A stretch of DNA of 64,000 nt, from the NCBI GenBank assembly GCA_032629725.1, contig JAFEVB010000004.1, positions 1,736,001-1,800,000 on the forward strand. The letters are read 5' to 3'. The notes beneath the pieces are model-generated. The model was not told the DNA's origin. It made no database searches and worked only from the letters and a program-made list of their open reading frames with translations. The translations under genes were made by a program, and so were the position numbers. Positions 55,524 to 64,000 of the stretch are shown one piece after another (position 1 is the first letter of the stretch; every line of letters begins with the position of its first letter). Source of the stretch: Gremmenia infestans (Eukaryota; Ascomycota; Leotiomycetes; Helotiales; Hamatocanthoscyphaceae).

Positions 55524-56399
55524 TTGAAAGCAGCAGTGATATCACTCTCACTCTCACTGATTGCTGCTACTCCTGTCGACGTCGACTACACCAACTCCGC
55601 AATCACTGCAGAGCTTGTACAAAGAGGAACTTACTATGGCGGCCAACTCCCATCATGCTCAGGAGATAACGACCCAAGTCAATCTACGGGTACGAGATAC
55701 AAAGATGACGATGGACATTACGTTGCTTGGGACTGTAATCACAAGGACGGATCAGCTGGAAGCAGTCAAGAATGCTGGTAAGAGTTCTGATAGCAAAGCA
55801 ACTGCGACGGTTCTAATAATGATTTTAGGACGGAATACTTCCTGGTGAATCAGTAGGTGTACTACGATGGCTGGGAAATCTCTGGCGCTGCAGTGGACTG
55901 TGCTACGACAGATTCTTGCTCCAACATCCAAGCCACCCTGAGTCAACATTGCACGAGCAATGGTTGGTATGCGGGGGGCTCAGTCACAGCTGAAGTTGAG
56001 AAGGATTGGGGGGTCATCAAGACCACAGGAAAAATTGAAGTCAACGGCGGCGCAAATGGGGAGAAGACGTTTTGCACAACCGAATCTTCCTCCAGCTCAT
56101 GCACATGGAACGACAAAAAGTGCCACACCATCTGGAAATCTAGTCGCCGGGTCCAGGTTTTCGGATACATGAGGAGACGCTGCAGATACCACACGGAAAC
56201 CACTCAGATCAGCAAGGCTAATCAGACCTATACGCACACTGGTCGTGGTGATGGCGCATACACGGTCGGCATGGCTGACTTTGACTTTGATCTCTCGTCT
56301 ATCAACCCTATTATTGGTTGTGCCGCCGCTTGTGGTGCGACCACGTACCCCGACCCAAAACCATCAGATGACCCATTGGCTCCTGTGCCTCAGGTCTAA
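55524..56399 (+). pseudogene. Cysteine-rich secreted protein gene with lost start codon and internal stop
   Basis: The frame begins at 55524 with TTG where a signal peptide starts (KAAVISLSLSLIAATP, a hydrophobic core then a cleavage-like Ala-Thr-Pro). No ATG lies in frame upstream before a stop that I can see. The mature part has scattered cysteines (LPSCSG, WDCNH, QECW). An intron from about 55782 (GTAAGAG) to 55829 (TTTTAG) is in correct phase, but exon 2 meets TAG at 55854-55856 after EYFLVNQ. The frame then stays open (YYDGWEISGAAVDC, CAAACGATTYPDP) to the stop at 56397. I recognise no family; it looks like a secreted apoplastic or effector-like protein. One stop and one lost start, with the rest well kept, suggest recent inactivation. 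Confidence 0.6.
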
Positions 56400-57491
56400 A
56401 GGCAGGTTGTGAAGTTGCAGAAGATGGAAGAAAGTAGGACGGAGGGAGGTTGGTTCAATTCTGAAGTTAATAGTTGGTTGTCCTTCTTTGCTCGCTTCGC
56501 TTACCGAAGGGAGCGTAGAAGGAAGACCGGCTATTATAGATACTTTACATTGTCAAAGAGATATACAGGCAATCAAGCACCTGTAAGACGTTTGATTTTG
56601 TTGATAGATAAAAATCCGAGGATGCAAAATCCGAAGACTCAAGATCTGACTACAATGATATTTTGCAATTTCGTCTAAATAAACCTCTTTACGCATCTTG
56701 AAAAATGGTACATATTGAAAATGATATTATCATTAATAGCATGAACGATCACCTGTGACTGACCCGGAAGTTCGATGCCTACCTGGCTCTTATAAGGTAG
56801 TACTGAAATATAAAGTCGGTGGTAAGGGTGCCATAGTTAAGCATATGCCTACGACAACGACAATGATTACGACGACACTGTAGTAATACGCAGTGGCTAT
56901 AAATAAAGGAGAGCATGGAATTCTAGCGCCGACGAAGCAATAAAAAGGCTCTAGGAACAAGTTTTGGAGCGAAAATAAGTCGGGGTTAGAAGGAAGTCGA
57001 AGAAAGTTCACTCCTTTATACTAGAGCACTAATGACTTCTAGTGTAGAAGTTGTCGGTGCACCTATAACCGCACCTACACCAATCTCAGTTGCCACGGAA
57101 TTTCCGAATATCAAGGGCTCGTGACTTCCGAATGAGGCAATAATGACTATAAAAGGGGTGGTGTGGAAGCGTTCGCACCAAGCTGAGTTTCTAGAAATTA
57201 GTCTGGGGTAAGACGGTTTGGAATCTTGTGTTGTGTAAAGTGAGGACAGAACCGACGTGAAGACTTCAACCACGCTTATGTAAGTAGCTAATCCGACATG
57301 GATTATATCAAGAGGCCTGTGCACCCCCACTTTCACCACTTGACACGCGATTCAAGCAGTCCCATTGCATTGACAAACGCTATGATGTCGATGTCTAGAA
57401 TGATTTTGCATGATTATCGTCCTCTTGGGAGTTATATTGATAAAGTTGAAATCGAGTCAGGCTGATTAAGATCCGAGGACTCTACTTCACC
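56400..57491. other. Intergenic region containing a short MITE copy
   Basis: Apart from the foldback element at 56468-56536 nothing is recognised. Minus-strand frames at 56790-57339 have no family motif. Confidence 0.45.
56468..56536. mobile_element. Short foldback copy of the MITE at 54162
   Basis: The left arm TAATAGTTGG...GTCCTTCTTTGCTCGCTTCG and the right arm (inverse) TAATAGCCGGTCTTCCTTC, then TACGCTCCCTTCG, face each other directly. They form a 69-bp near-perfect palindrome without the AT-rich centre. It shares the terminal 10-15 bases and the CTTTGCTCGC core with the larger element and starts within TA. It is best read as an internally deleted or snap-back derivative of the same family. 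Confidence 0.75.
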
Positions 57492-58911
57492 ATGGATATC
57501 TCAACCATCCTGTCCACCTCCAAGCCTGACCTCACGCCCTACGAGTCCTTATACAAGCATCTACATCAGAATCCAGGGCTATCCCTACAAGAACACCTTG
57601 CTGCTGAAACCGCGGCTAATCATTTGCGTTCATTCGAAGGCTTCGATGTGAGAACCAACATTGGAGGTACCGGTCTCATCGGCATCCTCAAAAACGGACA
57701 AGGGAAAACAATATTACTTCGCACGGATACAGATGCACTTCCAATTGAAGAGTTGACGGGCCTGCCATACGCGAGTAAAAAGCGGGAGGTTGATGTGGAA
57801 GATAGGATCGAGAAACCAGTAATGCATGCGTGCGGGTATGTTATTTGCATTCGCGAGTGTTTGGACTATTAGAACAATTTGCTACAGATTTCACTCTGGT
57901 GTCATTGCTTGGTCAATCCGGTTGCATCCCTTTTGATAAACGTGTCGCTGATAATTGGTCTCTTCTAGACACGACATGCATATCTCATGTATGCTGGCAG
58001 CTGCTGAGACGTTGCACACTTCTATGAGACATTGGAAGGGTACACTAATAGTACTGTTCCAGCCGAACGAGGAGCGAGCTGCGGGAGCCAAGGCCATGAT
58101 TGCGGATGGACTTTATGATTCCGAAAAGCATGCTTGCCCGGTCCCCGATGTTGTGTTAGGCCAGCACGTTTTCCCCTTGCCTGCTGGCACCGTTGGGACT
58201 CGAGTCGGATCTTTTATGTCTGCTGCGGACAGTTTCCGTGTCACAGTCTATGGCAGGGGCGGGCATGCAAGTATGCCACATAAGACTGTAGATCCTGTGG
58301 TTATGGCTGCTCACATCATCGTTCGCCTACAAACCGTCGTTTCCAGAGAGGTAGACCCACGAGACTCTGCGGTTGTGACGGTAGGAAGTGTTCAATCTGG
58401 TATGACGGAGAACATCATTTCAAGTGAAGCTACTCTCAAGATCAACGTCCGGACTGTACTCCCCGAAACGAGGACGAAGGTCTTAGCAGCCATCAAAAGG
58501 ATCGTGAAGGCGGAATGCGATGCTAGTGGTGCTTCGAAAGAAGCTCTCTGGGAATCTACAAGCTCCTTTCCGTTCACTATCAACGATCGAGAGGTCACGA
58601 ACCACGTAGCAGAAGCATTCAGCGAACACTTTGGGGAATTACACGATCCAGATACCCCGCCACTAAGTGGCTCGGAAGACTTTGGTATTCTCGCAACAGA
58701 GGCTCCTAATAAGGATGGAGGGAGAGGGGTTCCCTATTGCTTCTGGAATTTTGGAGGCGCGGATCCCAAGACGTTCGAGGACTTGAAAGGACGCGGGAAA
58801 CTTGATGAGCTTCCTGTCAACCATAGCTCGTACTTTGCACCTGTCATACAGCCCACCCTTTCTACGGGGGTAGATGCTTTAGTCGTGGCTGCATTGAGCT
58901 ACTTGAGATAA
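57492..58911 (+). CDS. M20D-family amidohydrolase (aminoacylase / IAA-amino acid hydrolase-like)
   Basis: Two exons, 57492-57835 and 57969-58911, give 428 residues; donor GTATG, acceptor TTCTAG. The metal-binding site is spread over both: ending HACG at the splice junction and continuing HDMHISCML, which together form the HxCGHD motif. Then FQPNEERAAGAKAM gives the bridging and catalytic Glu pair, followed by LGQHVFPLPAGTV, the dimerisation-domain GRGGHASMPHKTVDPV and the late His/Asp motif GSEDFG. RTDTDALPIEE precedes the metal site, as in M20D enzymes. No signal peptide, so cytosolic. Family members cleave N-acyl or amino-acid conjugates (hippurate, IAA-amino acids). The 133-nt intron is long for this genome. 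Confidence 0.92.
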
Positions 58912-60803
58912 TTGGATCCAAACCCCTTCTCCACATATTATTTCAATGTTTGGAGAAGTAAGTGACTGAGACTGAGCGTAGATATCTGCTAAGACGCTTT
59001 GTCATTGGTCAGCCACACATAAAGACACACCGCCAGCCACTCATCTCCGCTCGGTTTTACAGAAGCTGACGGGCAAAATCCAAATTCCCAGAACATGCAC
59101 GAAAAGTCTATTTGATCTCCACGTTCTCGGGTACTCAAGCCGTACCCGCTTGCAGTGAAGCATTCTTCCGTATGGCGGCTTAGGACTCGTACTACTCGTA
59201 CTCCGTACCATCAGCTTTCACAGAACACATGACACAGTTGTCTGCATAGGGTTACAGCGCGCCGAGCCTGCAGGACCGAAGCTCTAGGCTTTTCTTACGT
59301 AGTCGCGTTTTATTACGATGCATCGGGGCTACTAAGCTATTCAGGACTCGGACAACGTCTCTTAATTTCAATTCAGCCAGCAAAAAATCTTACCTCTGGA
59401 GTTGGAGAGGCAGGTCTTGGGGGTATATCCTCATTTTTCAAGCACGAATTACGAGTATCTTATTTCCTTGCGAAGAGAATTCTTTCTCCATTTGGCATTT
59501 GACTATCTGTGATTGATCAGTTATGCTCACGTTTTTGCGACACTCAAAAACCAGTTCAGTTCTTACTGCATCTATGTATCGTGACATATTTCTTATTCCC
59601 TCCCCCCTTTCATCTACCTATAGGCTATAGGCTATAGGGCTACGAATACCACCGAGAAGTCTTGGAAGGGCCGACCGAATGCGAGAAACCCTGAAAAGCG
59701 CCGAAGCCTCGGCGCACCATCTTTCCTATGGGACGACGCTAGTGCAGACACGGGGACTCCTCACTGCCTGCTTTGAGATATGGGGTTTGGGGTTCGGGGA
59801 CACATGGCTACCTGGTCCCCCCGCATCTCACGCGCTTTTTCGCCGCCAAATCCAAATCTATAAACGTCCGTCCATCTAGGGACGACTAATATTTCTGAGA
59901 CACAGAAGAAGCGCCGGTTGGCGTAGAAAGAAACGCCGAGCCGTAGACATCGGCCCAGAAGTGCGCCCGGATACTGCAAGCCACCTTTACACATTTTGGA
60001 AGATTAAAATAAACATTTGATTGAAATTGATTTTCACCGCCATGTTATCATTTGAGATCTAAAATGGCACCAAGTTCTTTCTATCTATATCAACGTGTTA
60101 TATGCGAATCATTATTTGGGTATGCGACAGAGCGTCAGCTTTCATCATAAAAGTCTACACTCTAGACTTTTCGTGGGTGAAGTGCGAAGGGGGGGTTTTT
60201 AGCGTTGGCTGTAGCGCTGGCTGTACCAACGGCCGGGGTCGCGGGGGGCACCCAATCGTTCTCTCCCCTCTTCCCCAGACCCCAGTCCATCCATCTAAAC
60301 GCGAGATCACGGAGGTACTGTCCTTGACCGGCTAGGTTCCTACCCAAGATCGAGCCGCAGACCACAAATCTTCACTGCGAAGAGACTTGTCACCATTCTG
60401 GAAGGACCCCACTCCACGAAGTCAGAGATTATTGAAAAAGTTAACAAACTCGTTCCATTATCGGCGCTTGATTTACAGTACAGTACTGTATGAGCAGAGA
60501 GAGGGATTCAAGTTTGATTAGATCTAGGCCTGTGACCCATGCACACTTACTCGCTGATATCAAGCTTGACTGGGGGTGACCCTAGTCCTAACCAACAGAA
60601 ACAGACCTCTTCCCCGGTATGATTAGATGAACGTTACACCCAAGCTGCTCTTCGCTCGGTCAACTATAAGTGTCGCGATCCCCCCCTCTGTACAGAGTCA
60701 CTCAAGCTTCTTGTTCAGTGGTAACTTCCATTGCTTACTTCGACCCCTTCCTTAAGCTACATCCCCAGTAGTTTTCACCGACAACTCTTGCACATCCCTC
60801 ACA
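58912..60803. other. Long intergenic region upstream of the hexose transporter
   Basis: 1.9 kb with no supported gene. Contains TTACAGTACAGTACTGTA near 60473-60489 (palindromic) and a GC-rich GGCCGGGGTCGCGGGGGGC stretch near 60231-60249. The last 80 bases before 60804 are a typical pyrimidine-rich fungal promoter. Confidence 0.5.
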
Positions 60804-62642
60804 ATGGCTGGAGGCGCCATCCCCGTCCATGGCACGACCGACATCAATCGGGTCGAAGCCCCCGTTACTATAAAGGCATATCTCATCTGTGCTTTTGCTG
60901 CCTTTGGAGGCATATTCTTCGGATATGATACCGGCTGGATGTCGGGTGTCCTGGCGATGCCCTATGTCATTACTCAATATACCGGCATCGAATCACCACC
61001 TTCAGGAACATCAGATGCAGCCGTCAAGCTTCAAAGCAAATTCCATCTTACAGCTCAGGATCAATCTCTGACTACTTCAATTCTTTCTGCTGGTACCTTC
61101 TTTGGTGCTATCATCGCTGGTGATGTTGCCGATTTCATCGGTCGTCGTCTAACGATCATTATGGGATGTGCGATCTTCACAATTGGCTGCATTCTCGAGA
61201 TTGCTTCAACTGGCCTTGGACTCATGGTACCTGGTCGTTTCATTGCAGGTCTCGGTGTTGGCTTTATCTCCGCCATTGGTACGTTTTTCACGACATTGTC
61301 TGGCATGAGTACATGATTCTAATCGACTTTAATAGTTATCTTATATATGTCAGAAATCGCACCTCGAAAAGTTCGTGGCGCTCTCGTCTCTGGATATCAA
61401 TTTTGCATCACTATTGGTATTCTAATCGCCAACATTGCTGTCAATGGAACCAAGCACCGAAAGGATACAGGATCATATCGGATTCCCATTGGCCTCCAAT
61501 TTGCCTGGGCTCTGATTCTTGCTGTCGGACTATTCTTCCTTCCTGAATCACCACGTTACTTTGTTAAGAAAGGCAGACTCGATGATGCAGCAAAGGCTCT
61601 CTCTTCCGTTCGTGGACAGCCACTCGAATCCGAATTTATCCAGGCCGAACTTGCTGAGATTATCGCTAACCACGAGTACGAAATGTCGGTTATCCCAAAC
61701 ACATCTTACCTAGGAGGCTGGGCCAACTGCTTCACGGGATCCCTCAAGAATGGTAGCTCTAATGTCCGCCGTACCCTGCTTGGCATACTTATGCAGATGA
61801 TGCAACAATTGACTGGAATCAACTTCATCTTCTACTTCGGAAATATCTTCTTAACCTCGCTTGGCACGATCCACAACCCCTTCTTGATCTCTATCCTCAG
61901 TGCTCTCATCAACACGGTTTGCACACCGCTTGCATTCTACGCGGTAGACAAATGGGGTCGACGAACCCTTCTCATCTGGGGTTCTATCGGTATGATCATA
62001 TCTCAATTCCTTGTCGGTATTGTCGGTGTTACAGCTGGTAAACTTTCCGCACACAACAACCCCGCGGTTTCTTCTATGATTGCCTTCATTATGATCAACG
62101 TTGCCATCTTCTCCTTCACATGGGGTCCAGGTAAGCTTATCCTCCTATGAAAGACTGTTTCCTATGCTAATACCCAGTTAGTCGCCTGGGTTGTTGTAGG
62201 AGAAATATTCCCGCTCCCAATCCGCTCGCGTGGTGTTGGTCTTTCGACCGCCTCCAACTGGATGTGGAACTGCGTAAGTTTTCTATTCCAACCCCCTCTC
62301 TTTACCGTACTGATAAAAACGTCTTAGATCATTGGTGTCATCACTCCTTACCTTGTCGGAACCGCTAAAGGCGATGCCAACCTCGGAGCCAAGATCTACT
62401 TCATGTGGGGTTCCCTGTGCATGGTCTCCCTCGCCTTCTCCTACTTGCTCGTTCCCGAGACCAAGGGCCTCAGCTTGGAGCAGGTCGATCGTATGTTGGA
62501 AGAGACATCTCCTCGTACATCTGCCAAATGGGTACCACATTCTACTTTCGCAGCGGAAATGGGTCTTGCGGATAAGAACGGAGAGAGCGGGGGCGGTATC
62601 GAGGTTGTGCAGGCCGAAGCCAATGAGAAGTCTATCGTCTAG
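60804..62642 (+). CDS. MFS hexose transporter (sugar porter family, high-affinity glucose type)
   Basis: Four exons, 60804-61278, 61336-62130, 62182-62273 and 62328-62642, close in frame to 558 residues. Twelve helices with sugar-porter signatures are seen: FGGIFFGYDTGWMSGVLAMP (helix 1), DFIGRRLTIIMG (loop 2-3), GRFIAGLGVGFISAI (helix 4, at the first splice), MSEIAPRKVRGALVSGYQF, PESPRYFVKKGR (after helix 6), QQLTGINFIFYFG (helix 7 QQxxGxN), DKWGRRTLLIWG (loop 8-9) and PETKGLSLEQVDRMLEE (after helix 12). 'FFGYDTGwMSGvlaMp' with 'QQLTGINFIfYFG' is the pattern of high-affinity glucose transporters such as filamentous Hxt/Mst types. The N- and C-termini are cytosolic. Nothing in the immediate neighbourhood is linked to it. 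Confidence 0.94.
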
Positions 62643-63042
62643 ATTCTGGTTTGGATCTATGATTCGTATCATTGATTGGATCTAGGGTGGATATAGATCC
62701 AGATGTGCGAAGACTTATTATGTTAATTAAAATACCCTTGAATCGTGGACATAGAGAGAATAATGGAAATATTAAATCAGCAGTCTAGTGATGCTAGACG
62801 ACTTCGGTGATAGCAAATATGTTGCTTTAATAGTCGGGACTACGCTTTCCATGGACATGTGAATGTGCTGAAGACCAAAGTGAACTAAAAATGTCCAACC
62901 AAATTTCGAAATATTAACTATTTTATGGGGATCTAGGTCTAGCTAAGCGCGCGCTTGCACCCAAACTCTGCATCACCATATCTTTATCAACTACCGTTTA
63001 CGCTCTCCAAAGACCTGGCATTCTCATCTACACTCTACCGCT
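62643..63042. other. Intergenic region
   Basis: 400 bp. No gene; possible promoter of the gene at 63043 on its right side (pyrimidine-rich CATCTACACTCTACC before the ATG). Confidence 0.4.
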
Positions 63043-64000
63043 ATGGTCACTCGAGGGTTCTGGAATGTGCACAGAGGTGGTAAGCTGTCTTCCTAATTCA
63101 CTCCCTTTTCTACCTTCAACTGACTCTTTTCGATGCAGGGAAGTGGTACCAAATCCACCGAGAGATTGGACGAATTAGCTCTCCTGGTGATAGATCAACA
63201 TATTTGACGCTGAAGGGACTTCAAGATGGCAGTACGCAATTAGATAAAGCGACGCCAATCCCATTCCCATTTAGCTGCAGCAGCAATTCAGTTACGTTTA
63301 CACACTCGACCTAGATTCAGCATACTTGACTGTTTCATTCTGGCACCGCGAGGAAGGGGATGAGGCTATGGGATTACCGTTGTGCATGAGGCGCCTCAAC
63401 CTTGACTTAATTCACGAAGCTTCAAACTTGACCATCGAGGCTTTGTTGCAAAATGGAAGTAATCCACTTCTCGACATACCAACCGGACAAGAATCACTGC
63501 TGGCAGAGAAAGAGTACGAGCATTGGGAGATCGAGATTGTGCAGCCGAGCCCCTTGAATGAACTTCAATATCGCATGTTCATGGACTTCGTTTACCAGTG
63601 GCGGTTCTTCATCGATGACCGTATAACATGGCAATATCCTTCATCAACCCTTTTCCGCAGACTGTGCAATGCGTTCTTACGACTTGCCGCTTGGGACTTT
63701 CAGATATCCTCTGACAGCGATATCCCAAAGCTACCGCTTGGTGCTGTGACATTCCCAGACTGGAATAGTCCTCCTACAGAAGTCTACTGGTTTCATAGGT
63801 ATCTAGTCGTTCTTTGCGAGGATCTCGGGACGTCATCGTCCATATCCGCCGCCGTGTCACGAGCAACGAATTTTGTAGGTAATCTAGAAGGCAGAGGGAA
63901 TGAAATGAGCTGCATATTTATATCGCTAGCCGACATCGCTTTCGTCCAAATTGCCGCAGATACGGTGCATTGTTCGACAGTGTTCCCACTGCTCACCAAC
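63043..64000 (+). CDS. Unrecognised protein, 5' part, runs off the right edge
   Basis: Three exons can be joined in phase: 63043-63079, 63139-63231 and 63315 onward, the last open without a stop to base 64000, giving about 272 residues so far. The tiny first exon (12 codons) reads MVTRGFWNVHRG, and the splice gives GGKWYQIHREIGRISSPGDR. Exon 3 reads YLTVSFWHREEGDEAMGLPL, then a helix-rich soluble region with EYEHWEIEIVQPSP and DFVYQWRFFIDDRITWQYP. No signal peptide, transmembrane segment or catalytic motif is seen and I do not recognise the family. The good codon flow over 680 bases and phase-correct introns argue that it is real. Confidence 0.65.

Noticed and set aside
55409..55669. ATG-started frame overlapping the secreted-protein pseudogene
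   Set aside because: It is out of frame with the signal peptide and cysteine-rich exon and becomes Arg/Cys/Leu nonsense; a shadow of the pseudogene.
56790..57339. Two minus-strand frames of 73 and 107 codons
   Set aside because: No motifs, no phase-compatible intron between them, and neither has fungal coding composition.

Overview
The window is nuclear DNA of a filamentous ascomycete. Genes are broken by short introns (about 45 to 145 nt) with GTRNGY donors, CTAAC/CTGAC-type branch points and TAG/CAG acceptors. The gene families are typical of fungi: Zn2Cys6 regulators, a UMTA/LaeA-type methyltransferase, an APH-like kinase, MFS sugar porters and a single dispersed 5S rRNA gene. Overall content fits Pezizomycotina, and I lean to Leotiomycetes; that is inference, not something the sequence proves.

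Layout. 1-5 kb is a gene graveyard: two frameshifted members of one F-box-like family (the first runs off the left edge), further coding relics, and the 3' end of a dead drug:H+ antiporter. An intact aminoglycoside-phosphotransferase-like gene (5.2-6.8 kb) follows in AT-rich DNA, then a small membrane protein and an ACT_3-domain protein. From 9.9 to 21.5 kb lies a compact tailoring-type cluster: UMTA methyltransferase, cytochrome P450, Baeyer-Villiger monooxygenase, Zn2Cys6 regulator and beta-lactamase/LovD-fold hydrolase. No PKS, NRPS, terpene synthase or prenyltransferase lies anywhere in the window. CGG-N2-CCG inverted repeats sit upstream of the monooxygenase (two) and the hydrolase (one), so the neighbouring Zn2Cys6 protein may control both.

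23-49 kb is mostly housekeeping: EF-hand MscS channel, Q/P-rich protein, integral membrane protein, SDR, Coq10, tRNA m3C methyltransferase (METTL2/Trm140 type), 5S rRNA, Ytm1, a bactofilin-like protein and an INSIG-family protein. A fossil at 32.8-34.0 kb joins a broken Zn2Cys6 regulator to a broken amino-acid/choline-type permease. At 47-52.5 kb an alpha-glucoside-type MFS permease and a GH13 alpha-glucosidase are divergent and form a MAL-like pair.

52.5-57.5 kb is repeat-rich. It holds two members of a foldback/MITE family (54.2 and 56.5 kb) that bracket a cysteine-rich secreted-protein gene which has lost its ATG and carries an internal stop. The right end holds an M20D peptidase, a hexose-type MFS transporter and the start of an unrecognised gene that runs off the window. 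Gene models were spliced by hand; each exon set given in full closes in frame.
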